The notes: generated from the letters alone by a model not told the origin. 64,000 nt of DNA from Marinobacter bohaiensis (GCF_003258515.1 NZ_QGEH01000005.1:62001-126000); one strand, 5' to 3'; positions 8,020 through 18,482 are shown, numbered from the stretch's first letter. Made by a program: numbers and translations.

Positions 8020-9039
8020 TCAGGACTGGTTGGCGTACAGTGGTGTGCCTTTGGCAAAGCCGCGGACGTGGAAGATCTGCGACCCACGGCCCTGATCCCA
8101 ATCGTTGGTAAAAATCAGTAACTCGCTGGTTCCGGGGCGGAACGCCATGCTGGTGGATCGCAGGTTGTGGCCATCGTCCCGCCCCGGAAGCAGAATCTGA
8201 CCAATAGGCATGCCGTTGCGGTTGAACACCAGAATACGGCCCTGGCCATACATCGCGACGTAGACATTGCCGTCCTGGTCGGTTCGGATCGAATCCGGCG
8301 CCGGGCCGGTAAACTGGTAGGGTACCGCCGTGCCGAACGGAGCAATCGTGGTGGCGTCGCTCAAGCCGATACGGTGCAGCCGGCCGGCGCTGAATTCCGT
8401 GGTCCACAATACCTTGCCCTGCGGTCCCAGCGCGATACCGTTGGCGATGGCCATGTCAGGCAACACCGGCGTGATCGTGGACCGATCCGGAGAAACGTAA
8501 TAAACGCCACCGATCTTCTCGGTGGACGTACCCCGGAAATCGGTAAAATAGAAACCACCCTGGGCGTCGAATACGAGGTCGTCCGGAAGATATCCCTGCT
8601 CCGGGCCGACCACCGTTTCCATGTCCGAGCCATCCGGCCGGATCGAGACCACGCTACCAGTGTCCCTGAAGTTACCTAACCCGGCGATATAGAGTCGGCC
8701 GTTCCGGTGGATCGCTACCCCCGCCGGTGCCAAGTCGTTCTCCCCCAGGATCGTGGACAACTCCCGTTCCGGCGTCAGCTTGAATACGCGACCACCGAAC
8801 ACTTCCACAAAATACAGATTGCCGGCGCGGTCAAATGCCGGGCCTTCCAACTGCAATCCTTCATCCGACACCTTGAACCAGGGCTCGGCGGTAATGGTTT
8901 GTAGTCCGCGCTCGCTGGGCGGGATTGGCGCCGGTCCCTGATTACTCGACTGATACGACAGGGTCGGATAGGCCGCATGAGCCACGGCCACGGCACCGAC
9001 AAGCACCGCGATGACGGCAATCTGAATAATTTTTCGCAT
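8020..9039 (-). CDS. Exported SMP-30/Drp35-type lactonase (candidate mevalonolactonase)
   Basis: Six-bladed beta-propeller of the SMP-30/gluconolactonase superfamily, 339 aa. Residues 1-22 form a signal peptide ending AVAHA, so the enzyme is probably periplasmic. The calcium-site residues of the family are visible: Glu65 (EGPAFD), Asp153/154 (PDDLVFD), Asn200 (ANGIAL) and Asp249-Ser250 (PDSIRTD); the Asp-Ser pair resembles Drp35 lactonase. It lies between HMG-CoA reductase and HMG-CoA lyase in one operon, 84 and 34 bp from them. Inference: it opens mevalonolactone to mevalonate before TRAP uptake. The family call is firm, the substrate is a hypothesis. Confidence 0.82.
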   Translation of the reverse strand: MRKIIQIAVIAVLVGAVAVAHAAYPTLSYQSSNQGPAPIPPSERGLQTITAEPWFKVSDEGLQLEGPAFDRAGNLYFVEVFGGRVFKLTPERELSTILGENDLAPAGVAIHRNGRLYIAGLGNFRDTGSVVSIRPDGSDMETVVGPEQGYLPDDLVFDAQGGFYFTDFRGTSTEKIGGVYYVSPDRSTITPVLPDMAIANGIALGPQGKVLWTTEFSAGRLHRIGLSDATTIAPFGTAVPYQFTGPAPDSIRTDQDGNVYVAMYGQGRILVFNRNGMPIGQILLPGRDDGHNLRSTSMAFRPGTSELLIFTNDWDQGRGSQIFHVRGFAKGTPLYANQS

Positions 9040-9123
9040 GCTGCAGTCCTCTTTCTTTTTGTGGTTTACTCTGCGCCGCCCGGCCCCGCACCGCCGCCAA
9101 TCGAGCAGCGGTGCAAGCGCGCC

Positions 9124-10392
9124 TCAGCCGCGCAGGGACTTGAGAATCGCCTCGGCGACGTCCACCCGCACCTTGCCCTGGGCCACCAGTTCCTGGGCCA
9201 CCTTGTCGACCTCGTCGCCGGTGGCGCCGACCATGACCGCGATGTTCTTCGCGTGCAGGGCCATGTGACCTTTCTGAATACCGGTGGTCGCCAAAGCCTT
9301 AAGGGCGGCGAAGTTCTGGGCCAGGCCGACGGCGGCGATGGTGCAGGCCAGTCGTTCAGCGGTCTGGATGCCCATGATGTCCAGCGCAATGCGGGCCGTA
9401 GGATGCGAACGCGTGGCGCCGCCGATCAGTCCCACCGCCAGCGGCATCTCGATGGTGCCGGTAAGGTTGCCGTCGGCATCCACTTCCCAGCGAGTCAGCG
9501 AACGGTACTGGCCGGAGCGGGCGGCGTAGGCATGTGCCCCCGCTTCCACGGCGCGAGTGTCGTTGCCGGTCGCCAGCACCACCGCGCTGACGCCATTCAT
9601 GACGCCCTTGTTGTGGGTCGCTGCCCGGTAGGGATCGATGTCGGCGAAGTCGTAGGCCGCCAGGATGCCGTCCCGAACCTCAGCACCGCCGATGTCCTCC
9701 AGCGACCAGGTGGCTCGGGCCCGCGCCAGGCGACGATCCGCCAGGTTGGACAGGATGCGCAGGTAGGTACGCCCGCCGGTCCATTCCGCAACCCGCGGTG
9801 CCACCGCCTCGGCCATGGAATTGACGGCGTTGGCCCCCATCGCGTCACGGGTGTCCACCACCAGGTGGGTGACCACCATAGGGCCGTCGCGCCCCTCCAG
9901 AACGCGCACTTCCACGTCGCGAAAGCCGCCGCCGTGTTTCAGCAACACCGGGTCGGTGTCATCGCAGATCGCCTGAATGTCGGATTTGTGCTCCAAAATC
10001 TGCAAGCGGGCAAACTCAGGATTGGTGACGCCCACCAATTGCACCTGGGCGATCATCAGCGAACCGGACATGGCGGTGGTGAACCCGCCGCTGCCACGGC
10101 ACTGGCGGGCGGCATTGCAGACCGCGGCGACCACCGAGGACTCCTCGGTCGCCATGGGCACCAGCACCTCCTGCCCGTCAACCACCATGTTGGTGGCCAC
10201 TCCCAGGGGAATGTTGAGGGTGCCGATGACGTTCTCGATCATGGAATCGGCGGTGGCCGCATCCAGGTTGCCGGTATCCGCCAGATGGGCGATGGCGTCG
10301 TCACCCAGACCGGCGGTTTCCGCCACCTTCTGCAGGCGCTCCCGGGGGGACAGTTTGTGCAGCCCGGGAATGCGGGATGTGGTCGTAGTCAT
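9124..10392 (-). CDS. mvaA: Hydroxymethylglutaryl-CoA reductase, class II, degradative
   Basis: Class II HMG-CoA reductase of 422 aa, like Pseudomonas mevalonii MvaA, which oxidises mevalonate plus CoA to HMG-CoA with NAD. The catalytic set is present: Glu83 (MATEESS), Lys262 (HNKGVMNG), Asp278 (TGNDTRA) and His376 (KGHMALH). DAMGANAVNSM at 183-193 belongs to the cofactor/substrate region. AGGAG lies before the ATG at 10392. Gammaproteobacteria normally make isoprenoids by the MEP route, and linkage to a lyase and a transporter supports a catabolic role. It is only 19 bp from the TRAP large permease gene. Confidence 0.95.
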   Translation of the reverse strand: MTTTTSRIPGLHKLSPRERLQKVAETAGLGDDAIAHLADTGNLDAATADSMIENVIGTLNIPLGVATNMVVDGQEVLVPMATEESSVVAAVCNAARQCRGSGGFTTAMSGSLMIAQVQLVGVTNPEFARLQILEHKSDIQAICDDTDPVLLKHGGGFRDVEVRVLEGRDGPMVVTHLVVDTRDAMGANAVNSMAEAVAPRVAEWTGGRTYLRILSNLADRRLARARATWSLEDIGGAEVRDGILAAYDFADIDPYRAATHNKGVMNGVSAVVLATGNDTRAVEAGAHAYAARSGQYRSLTRWEVDADGNLTGTIEMPLAVGLIGGATRSHPTARIALDIMGIQTAERLACTIAAVGLAQNFAALKALATTGIQKGHMALHAKNIAVMVGATGDEVDKVAQELVAQGKVRVDVAEAILKSLRG

Positions 10393-10411
10393 GGTCAGTC
10401 TTCTCCTGTAA

Positions 10412-11734
10412 TCAGGGCCGTGCGGGCTGCGCAATCTGCTCCGGCAGCCAGGTCACGATGTCGGGGAATAGGATGAACAGCGCCAGGGCCAGCAGCTGCA
10501 GGATCAGGAACGGCACAATCGCCCGGTAGACGGTCTCCATGCCGATGCCGTCGGGTAGCACGCCCTTGATGTAGAACAGCGTGTAGCCGAAGGGCGGCGT
10601 GATGTAGGCCATCTGGGCGGTGATCAGGAACAGGACACCGAACCAAAGCGGATCGAAATCGAAGGCATGGATGATCGGCAGGAACACCGGCACGCACAGC
10701 AGGATGATGCCGATCTCATCCAGGAACAGGCCCAGGAACACCAGCACCAGCATCATCGCCAGCAACACCAGCCAGCGGTTGACCTCCAGGTCCTGAATGA
10801 ACTGCAGCAGGGAATCGGCGCCGCCGGTGCCGGTAAAGATCGACACGAAGATCTTGGCGCCGATGGTGATCCACATGATCATGGTGGTCACCCGCAAGGT
10901 ATCCATCGCCGCCGCCCGCAGGTTGCCCAGGTTCAGCTCGCGCTGGAAGGCCGCGGAGATCATCGCGCCCACCACACCAACCGCCGCGGCCTCTGTGGGC
11001 GTGGCAATACCCGCGTAGATACTACCCAGCACCGCGAACACGATCAGCGTCGGCAGAATCAGCGACTTGAGGGAGGCGAACATCTCGCGCAGGTCGACCG
11101 TGCCGTTCAACTCACGAGGGGCCTTATCTGGCTGCAGGGTGGCCCGCAGCACGATGTAGGCCACGTAGAGCCCGGCCAGCACCAGACCCGGAACGATGCC
11201 GGCGGCAAACATCTTGCCCACCGAAATCTGCGCCGTGGCCGCGTAGACGATGGTGATGATCGACGGCGGAATCAGGATCCCCAGCGTGCCACCCGCGCAT
11301 ATCGTGCCCAGGGCGAGACGCTGGTCGTAGCCACGCTGGAGCATCGACGGCAGCGCCAGGATGCCCATCGCCGCCACCGCCGCGCCGACGATCCCGGTCA
11401 TCGCCGCCATCACCGTGCAGATGGCAACGGTACCTACGGCCAGGCCGCCGGGCAGGCGCCGGAACCAGAGTTCCATGGCCCGGTACAGGGCCTCGATGAT
11501 GCCCGAACGCTGCAACACGCTGGCCATCAGCACATAGAGTGGAATCGCCAGAAGTATGTCCGAGGTCATGGCATCGAAGGTCTGCAGCACCGTCAGGACC
11601 AGGGCGTCAGTGCCCCAGAGCGCGATGGTGAAGAGGACCGCCAGCGACGACAGCACGAATGCCAGGGGCATGCCGCTCAACAGTAGCACCAGCAGACCCA
11701 CGAACATCATCGACAGGACCAGGGTGGAACTCAT
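10412..11734 (-). CDS. dctM: TRAP transporter large permease (DctM), mevalonate operon
   Basis: DctM-type membrane subunit of 440 aa with about 12 hydrophobic segments and typical motifs (GGTLGILIPPSIITIVYA, TPTEAAAVGVVGA, LDEIGIILLCVPVFLP). It is the sodium-coupled channel subunit of a tripartite ATP-independent periplasmic transporter. Its start overlaps the dctQ stop by 4 bp, and HMG-CoA reductase follows after 19 bp, so the three are translationally linked. The position points to mevalonate as cargo; the family alone would only say carboxylate. Confidence 0.92.
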   Translation of the reverse strand: MSSTLVLSMMFVGLLVLLLSGMPLAFVLSSLAVLFTIALWGTDALVLTVLQTFDAMTSDILLAIPLYVLMASVLQRSGIIEALYRAMELWFRRLPGGLAVGTVAICTVMAAMTGIVGAAVAAMGILALPSMLQRGYDQRLALGTICAGGTLGILIPPSIITIVYAATAQISVGKMFAAGIVPGLVLAGLYVAYIVLRATLQPDKAPRELNGTVDLREMFASLKSLILPTLIVFAVLGSIYAGIATPTEAAAVGVVGAMISAAFQRELNLGNLRAAAMDTLRVTTMIMWITIGAKIFVSIFTGTGGADSLLQFIQDLEVNRWLVLLAMMLVLVFLGLFLDEIGIILLCVPVFLPIIHAFDFDPLWFGVLFLITAQMAYITPPFGYTLFYIKGVLPDGIGMETVYRAIVPFLILQLLALALFILFPDIVTWLPEQIAQPARP

Positions 11735-12243
11735 ACCGCCACCTCCCGGCCCAGTGCACGACGTGCCGCCAGTACAGTTTCCGCCAGGGCCTGCAGGAGC
11801 AGCAGTCCGAAGGCGACGGGAATCAGCGCCTTCACCGGCCAGATCGCAGGGTTCCAGGCGGTGAAGGAAGTTTCACCGCTGTTGTAGGCGTTCATCGCCA
11901 CAGGCAGGCTCTGATCGATGAAAATCACCGCGATGACAACAATCAGCGGATAGGTCAGGCAATCGATGGCTCCAGCCATGCGCGGGGACAGCTTGCCGTA
12001 GAGGATGTCGACGTTAACGTGCCCCGCCGTGTGCAACAGGTAGGGCCCGGCCAGCATGAAATAAGGGCCGAACAGCAACGTCGACAGCTCCATGGCCCAG
12101 ACGGTGGGCGCGTCGAAGAAGTATCGGGCCACCACTTCGTAGCTGATCACCGCCACCATGACAAAGACCAGCGCGGAAACGGCACCGGCCACCCAGCGGT
12201 TGACCGCCGTAATGCAACGGCAGTAGCCAAGAAGAACAGGCAT
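11731..12243 (-). CDS. dctQ: TRAP transporter small permease (DctQ), mevalonate operon
   Basis: DctQ subunit of 170 aa with four hydrophobic helices, including SALVFVMVAVISYEVVARYFF with the family-typical E-V-x-x-R-Y-F and LSTLLFGPYFMLAGPYLLHTAGHVNVDI. It docks to DctM and is required for transport. The gene lies 67 bp after the binding protein gene and overlaps dctM by an ATGA junction, the usual P-Q-M order. Confidence 0.92.
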   Translation of the reverse strand: MPVLLGYCRCITAVNRWVAGAVSALVFVMVAVISYEVVARYFFDAPTVWAMELSTLLFGPYFMLAGPYLLHTAGHVNVDILYGKLSPRMAGAIDCLTYPLIVVIAVIFIDQSLPVAMNAYNSGETSFTAWNPAIWPVKALIPVAFGLLLLQALAETVLAARRALGREVAV

Positions 12244-12310
12244 AGTAAACCTCAGCAGGGGATGGCTGCCCGGCCGGCAGGCCGGGCAGCTACGTCAGTA
12301 ACGGATGCGA

Positions 12311-13369
12311 TCAGTCGATCAGATCGAGCTCTTTCATGAAGGCGATCTGGCTGTCCAGCACCCGGTTGGCCAGCTCGTCGTCACCGGCAGCCTTACGCCA
12401 GGCTTTCATCGCGGTGGGACGGCCCTCGGCGACGATTTCCGGGCTCAGGTGAATCACTTCGACACCCTGCTCCTCGAACTTCTTCAGCGCCACCGCGTCC
12501 TGGGCCAGGATATGCTGGCGCAGGGACGAGGAGATTTCCCGTGCAGCCACCGCCAGCGCCGTCTGGTAGGACTCCGGCAGCTTGTTATAAGCGGCCTGGT
12601 TGGCCACGTAACTGGTAGCCGTGGTGGGCTGGTGGAAGCCGGGCACCACGACGTAGTCCGCCACTTCCCCCAGACCCGCTTCGAGGTTGGCGGTCAGGTC
12701 GCCGCGGTCGGCAAAGTCGATGACGCCCTTTTCCAGGGCCTGATACACCTCGGCAGTGGGCAGGCCGGTGGTGGCAACGCCGAATTCACCCATCACCGCG
12801 CTGGCCAGCCCCACGAAACGCCCTTTCTTACCCTTCAGATCGTCCAGGGAGTTGAGCGGGAACTTGGCGTGGATGGGCTCCTGACCGTAGACGGTCGGCG
12901 CAATGTAGAACAGACCCGCCTTGGCGTATGCTTCGCGCGCCATCTCCAGACCGCCCTTCTCGTAGAACCAGGCCTCGTACTGGTCCGGCTCGGGGAAACC
13001 GAAAGGCACGGTACTGGTGAAAGCAAAGGCCGGGATGGAACCGGCCTCGTAGCCGTCAAAGGTTTTCATCATTTGGAAGGCGCCGGCTCGCACAGCTTCG
13101 AACGCCTGGGCCGACGGCGCCAGCTGGCCACCGGCGAAGAGGCGAATCTGGAATTTGCCATCGGTCAGGTCGGCAACCCGCTGGACGAACTGTTTCTCGT
13201 ACTCGTAGGGCGTGGTCCCGGCGTCCCACAGTGCCTGCATGCGCCAGTTCACGCTGGGCAGCTCGTCGGCTGCAGCCAGTCCCGGCAGGGCCGCGCTCGC
13301 GGCAACGAGCAGGGACGCGGCCATCGATTTAAGAAAACTGCGACGGTTGTTATTGGCCTGTAATTTCAT
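12311..13369 (-). CDS. dctP: TRAP transporter substrate-binding protein (DctP), mevalonate operon
   Basis: Periplasmic DctP-type solute receptor of 352 aa. The N-terminus NNRRSFLKSMAASLL carries a twin-arginine motif (RRSFLK) ahead of a hydrophobic segment and an AAA cleavage site, suggesting Tat export, as in some TRAP receptors. Family features include PLNSLDDLKGKKGRFVGLAS and a late helix-rich end. It is the first gene of the operon that ends with HMG-CoA reductase, lactonase and lyase. The upstream GTG extension to 13426 is rejected since the twin-arginine signal starts properly at 13369. Predicted ligand: mevalonate. Confidence 0.9.
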   Translation of the reverse strand: MKLQANNNRRSFLKSMAASLLVAASAALPGLAAADELPSVNWRMQALWDAGTTPYEYEKQFVQRVADLTDGKFQIRLFAGGQLAPSAQAFEAVRAGAFQMMKTFDGYEAGSIPAFAFTSTVPFGFPEPDQYEAWFYEKGGLEMAREAYAKAGLFYIAPTVYGQEPIHAKFPLNSLDDLKGKKGRFVGLASAVMGEFGVATTGLPTAEVYQALEKGVIDFADRGDLTANLEAGLGEVADYVVVPGFHQPTTATSYVANQAAYNKLPESYQTALAVAAREISSSLRQHILAQDAVALKKFEEQGVEVIHLSPEIVAEGRPTAMKAWRKAAGDDELANRVLDSQIAFMKELDLID

Positions 13370-13618
13370 GACGTTCTCCGTTGTGAGTGGCGACGTCCTC
13401 CGTTCAGGGAATGGCGGACGCGCCACATTTTCTTATCGAACCTGATCTTTTATAGAAGCTGTTTTCCGGTCGCTCCGGGTTGTCCCGGGTGTCCGCCACT
13501 GCAGCGACGACCTCCGGAACCCGCGGCCCGACTCGCCCATCGTCTCCGGAGATTATTTCCGGCTGGACTTCTGTGCGGATCCTGTACAAAACTTAGGACA
13601 GTGACAAAAACTGAACAA

Positions 13619-13673
13619 GGTACAATTTGCCAAATTGTCCCATGCACTGTACCCAGAAAAATAAGGGTACAAT
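13619..13673. promoter_or_regulatory. Repeated GGTACAAT sites and palindrome before the MocR gene
   Basis: In the 316-bp gap between the divergent dctP and MocR genes, GGTACAAT occurs at 13619 and 13666 in direct orientation, with a near copy inverted at 13646 (ACTGTACC). The first copy overlaps a perfect palindrome, ACAATTT-GCC-AAATTGT, at 13622-13638. MocR regulators often bind paired direct repeats, so these are likely operator sites. The rest of the gap (13370-13618) shows no gene. Confidence 0.6.
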
Positions 13674-13685
13674 CCAGGTGAAGGT

Positions 13686-15083
13686 ATGAATCAGCAACCC
13701 GCGCGAGCCCAGCAGATCGCGGACACAATCGTCAGCCAGATCGAGAAGGGAGAACTCACCGCCGGCACCCGACTGCCATCGATTCGCAGCGCCGCACAGG
13801 GCTTTGGCGTCTCCAAGAACACCATCATCGACGCTTACGACAGACTGGTCGCCACTGGCTATGTCACGCCGCGGCGAGGTTCGGGCTTCTACGTGGAAGC
13901 GGCCCGGCCGGCCCATCCGGACATCAAGCCCGAGCACTTCACCGAAGCGGTGGACCTGATCTCACTGTTGCGCGAGCAGTTGAACCAGCATTACGAAGTG
14001 CGCGCCGGCGATGGACGTTTGCCCGCCAGCTGGATGGAAAACGCCGATATCCGGCGTCAGTTCAAGCGCATCGCGCCCACCAACGACAACGGTGACGAGT
14101 TCGAGTACGGCAACCCACAGGGACTGCTGGGACTGCGCGAAGACATCTCCCGCACCCTGACGGACCGCGCCATCAGCGCTCACCCGGATCAGGTGCTGCT
14201 CACCTTCGGTGCCAATCACGCCCTCGACCTGATCGTGCGGCACTTTGTCGACGCGGGGGAACCGGTGCTGGTGGAAACACCCGGCTATTACCCGATGTTC
14301 GGCAAACTCCGCCTACAGCGGGCCAGGACCATCGGCGTACCCCGCGGGCCCGCGGGCCTGGACCTGGAACGCCTGGAACAGGCCATTCGCGAGCACAGGC
14401 CCCGCTTGCTGTTTGTCCAGCCCATGGCGCACAACCCCACCGGCACCTCGATGCCCCTGCAGAACATGCACGCCGTGCTGCGCATTGCGGAACAGCACGA
14501 CCTGACCATCATCGAGGACGACCCGTTCGGCGACATTCTGCCCCGTTCCGCGCCCCACCTCGCGTCGCTGGATGCCCTCAACCGCGTGATCTACGTCGGC
14601 ACCTTTTCCAAGACCCTGTCCGCGAGCCTGCGCTGCGGCTACGTTGCCGCCAGCCGCAAACTGATCCGGTCACTGACCGACATCAAGATGCTGACGGTGG
14701 TGAACGGCTCCAGCGTGATCGAGCGAATGATCCACGAGATGATCGTGCGTGGCCGCTACCGCCGCCACATGACCCGACTGCGGGACCGCGTTGCCAAGGC
14801 CGGCGCCGAAGCGGTGGCCGCCCTTCAGCAGGCCGGTATCGACAACATCCAGCCGCCAACCGGCGGTTACTACGTCTGGTGCCCGCTACCAGCGCATGTG
14901 GACGGCATCGAGCTGGCCCACAAGGCTTCAAACCAAGGCATCTTCCTGGCGCCAGGCCATCTGTTCACGCTGTCGGATCAGGACGCCGGCTCGGCCCTGC
15001 GAATCAACATCGCCCACGCCCGGCATCCGCGGCTGCTCGACTTTCTAAGGGAGGAGATCGTCGGACCGGGGCGCCGTTCGTGA
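13686..15083 (+). CDS. MocR-type (GntR/aminotransferase fusion) regulator
   Basis: PLP-dependent transcription regulator of 465 aa. Residues 1-70 form a GntR winged helix (RLPSIRSAAQGFGVSKNTIIDAYDRL region), and about 100-460 a class I aminotransferase-like domain. PLP-site residues are in place: Asn250 in HNPTG, Asp278/279 in EDDPFGD and Lys309 in TFSKTLSASLRCGY. It faces the mevalonate/TRAP operon across a repeat-containing promoter region and is its most likely regulator, although known MocR effectors are amino compounds. GGTGAAGG serves as RBS. Confidence 0.92.
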   Translation: MNQQPARAQQIADTIVSQIEKGELTAGTRLPSIRSAAQGFGVSKNTIIDAYDRLVATGYVTPRRGSGFYVEAARPAHPDIKPEHFTEAVDLISLLREQLNQHYEVRAGDGRLPASWMENADIRRQFKRIAPTNDNGDEFEYGNPQGLLGLREDISRTLTDRAISAHPDQVLLTFGANHALDLIVRHFVDAGEPVLVETPGYYPMFGKLRLQRARTIGVPRGPAGLDLERLEQAIREHRPRLLFVQPMAHNPTGTSMPLQNMHAVLRIAEQHDLTIIEDDPFGDILPRSAPHLASLDALNRVIYVGTFSKTLSASLRCGYVAASRKLIRSLTDIKMLTVVNGSSVIERMIHEMIVRGRYRRHMTRLRDRVAKAGAEAVAALQQAGIDNIQPPTGGYYVWCPLPAHVDGIELAHKASNQGIFLAPGHLFTLSDQDAGSALRINIAHARHPRLLDFLREEIVGPGRRS

Positions 15084-15095
15084 TGCCCCGGACGA

Positions 15096-16082
15096 TCAGT
15101 TAGGACTGGAAAACCGCGCCCGGTAATCCGTTGGCAAAATGGCGAGGTACTTGCGGAAGGTGCGACGCAGCTGCTCATCCGACGAAAAGCCGCAGCGGAA
15201 GGCAATGCTTTTCAGGGGCAATTCCGTGTCCTGCAGCAGGCGACGGGCCTTGTCGAGACGCGAGCGCTCGACAAATTCCAGAGGACTCATACCGGTCTCT
15301 TTCTGGAACAGCCGCGTGAGATGGCGCAGGCTCATGGCGGCTTCCTCCGCCAGTTCGTTGGACGTGAACGGCGTCTCCAGGTGATCCATGATCCAGGCCT
15401 GAATGCGTCGCACGGCGGAGGACTGGGACATCTGACTGGCGAGATCCGCACTGAACTGGGACTGTCCGCCCGGGCGCTTGAGGAAAATCACCAGATCCCG
15501 CGCCACCTCCAGCGCCAGCTTGTGACCGCAGTCCCGCTCGACGAAGGCCAGCGACAGGTCGATGGCAGCGCTCACCCCGGCCGACGTCCAGAGGTTGCCC
15601 TGCTGGATGAAAATGGCGTCCACGTCCACCTCAACCGCAGGAAACCGTTCCTCCAGTCGTTTCGACATGCGCCAGTGGGTGGTCGCCCGCCGGCCGTCCA
15701 GCAAACCGGCCTGCGCCAGGAAGAAGGTGCCGGTGCACAGGGCGGCAAAGCGTTTGATCCGCGGTGCGGCGGATGTCACCCAGTCGATCACGCCCTGGGC
15801 GTTGGCCATGGACCCTTCAATGTCGTGGGCGCCGGCCACCAGGGCGGTGTCGGGCAGATCGTCCGGGTCCAGCGATTGGGCGGCGTCGAGCGTCATCACC
15901 GTATCGGACGTCACCGGCCCGGCCACGGCGGCGGCCACGCGGATGTCGTAGAACGGAGCCATTCCCTGGCTTTCCAGGTGCTTGTTAGCATAGGTGAACA
16001 CCGTCAGCGGGCCGATCGCCTCCAGTGATTTGAACCCCGGATAGATGACCAGATCGACGCGGTGTCTCTGGCGTTCGGACAT
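15096..16082 (-). CDS. GlxA-type transcription activator (DJ-1/PfpI plus AraC domains)
   Basis: Two-domain regulator of 328 aa. Residues about 8-170 form a DJ-1/PfpI-like effector domain (VDLVIYPGFKSLEAIGPL, ALCTGTFFLAQAGLLDGRRATTHW); the C-terminal 100 residues carry two AraC HTH motifs (SLRHLTRLFQKETGMSPLEF and IAFRCGFSSDEQLRRTFRKY). The ATG at 16082 is chosen over 16097 because AAGAGG lies 9 bases upstream. It is divergent from the formaldehyde dehydrogenase gene, which it probably regulates. The glutamine amidotransferase-like Cys (LCTGTF) is present, but the role is likely ligand binding. Confidence 0.88.
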   Translation of the reverse strand: MSERQRHRVDLVIYPGFKSLEAIGPLTVFTYANKHLESQGMAPFYDIRVAAAVAGPVTSDTVMTLDAAQSLDPDDLPDTALVAGAHDIEGSMANAQGVIDWVTSAAPRIKRFAALCTGTFFLAQAGLLDGRRATTHWRMSKRLEERFPAVEVDVDAIFIQQGNLWTSAGVSAAIDLSLAFVERDCGHKLALEVARDLVIFLKRPGGQSQFSADLASQMSQSSAVRRIQAWIMDHLETPFTSNELAEEAAMSLRHLTRLFQKETGMSPLEFVERSRLDKARRLLQDTELPLKSIAFRCGFSSDEQLRRTFRKYLAILPTDYRARFSSPN

Positions 16083-16148
16083 GCAAAACCTCTTCACTGA
16101 ATGGCGGATGGTGCGCCGTGTCCAAATTTACAGGCGATGTGTCCCTGA

Positions 16149-17345
<1,197 letters not shown>

Positions 17346-17353
17346 TGACGCAT

Positions 17354-17380
17354 CCCCCAGGCCCTCCCCGGGCCTGGGGG
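17354..17380 (+). terminator. Strong hairpin after frmA
   Basis: Perfect 11-bp stem CCCCCAGGCCC / GGGCCTGGGGG with a 5-nt loop, 9 bp after the frmA stop, followed by GATTTCCC. It is a likely terminator despite the short T run. Confidence 0.7.
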
Positions 17381-17538
17381 GATTTCCCTCAGACCAGTCC
17401 CCGCAGCGCGGGTAACCGCCTCAGTACCGCTCGCCAACGCCCCACCTTCGACCATCGCTTCGTGATGTTTGGTAACCACCGGCTCCGGAGGCCGCCATCC
17501 GCTCTATAATGGCGGCGAGTGCATCAAGGAAGGTGATT

Positions 17539-18387
17539 ATGAAAGCGTTCACGATTCTGTGCCTTGCCCTGTCGGCAGCGGGCTGCGGCGGCTCTTCGTC
17601 TGACAGCAGCGCCTCGGCGTCGACCGGTGATCAAGCCGGACCCGCCCCCGTTACCGGCGGCGACTGGTATCAGCCGGTACCGCTGACCACCTGGCAGTGG
17701 CAACTGCAAGGGACCGTCAACGAAAGCTATGCCGTTGAGATGTACGACATCGACCTGTTCGATGCGGACATCTCAGTGATCCAGTCACTCCAGGCCAGCG
17801 GCAAGAAGGTGATCTGCTACTTCTCTGGCGGCTCCTACGAAAACTGGCGCGACGACGCCGGGGCGTTCGACGACGCGGATCTCGGTAACGCCCTCGACGG
17901 CTGGGACGGCGAGCGCTGGCTGGACATCCGCAACCAGAACGTACGCGACATCATGGCCGCACGGCTGGATGTCGCCGTCGACAAGGGCTGCGATGGCGTG
18001 GAACCGGACAACATGGACGGCTACACCAACGATCCGGGGTTCGATGTCACCGCCGCCGACCAGCTCGACTACAACCGCTGGCTGGCCAACGCGGCGCATA
18101 CACGGGAATTGGCCGTCGCCCTCAAGAACGACCTGGCCCAGGTCGGAGACCTAGTCGACTATTTCGATTTCGCCGTCAACGAGCAATGCTTCGAGTACGA
18201 CGAGTGCGACAAACTGCAGCCGTTCATCGACGCCAACAAAGCCGTTTTCAACGCCGAGTACCTGGACGCTTACCGGACCGACACAGCCCAGCGCAACGCC
18301 CTGTGCACGGCCAGCGTGAACCGCCAGTTCAGCACCCTCATTCTCGACCTGGAGCTGGACGACAGCTATCGCGACAGCTGCAACTGA
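17539..18387 (+). CDS. GH114-like lipoprotein (endo-alpha-1,4-polygalactosaminidase family)
   Basis: Exported protein of 282 aa with a lipoprotein signal (LSAAGC, acylated Cys16) and a TIM-barrel of the glycoside hydrolase 114/TM1410 type. Typical segments are WQWQLQGTVNESY near the start, KKVICYFSGGSYENWR, WLDIRNQNVRDIM and the acidic strand end GVEPDNMDGY. The family cuts alpha-1,4-galactosamine polymers; the related barrel of PelA acts on Pel polysaccharide. RBS AAGGAAGGTGATT decides the start. It is followed after 95 bp by a TonB-dependent receptor gene. The substrate is not proven. Confidence 0.85.
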   Translation: MKAFTILCLALSAAGCGGSSSDSSASASTGDQAGPAPVTGGDWYQPVPLTTWQWQLQGTVNESYAVEMYDIDLFDADISVIQSLQASGKKVICYFSGGSYENWRDDAGAFDDADLGNALDGWDGERWLDIRNQNVRDIMAARLDVAVDKGCDGVEPDNMDGYTNDPGFDVTAADQLDYNRWLANAAHTRELAVALKNDLAQVGDLVDYFDFAVNEQCFEYDECDKLQPFIDANKAVFNAEYLDAYRTDTAQRNALCTASVNRQFSTLILDLELDDSYRDSCN

Positions 18388-18482
18388 ACGCGGAGCCACG
18401 TTGACCCCGGCGGCCACCAACCGGACAATTCAACGGCCATCCGCCTTTTACCGACGACGTCGACCGACACAGGCCCTTCGCG

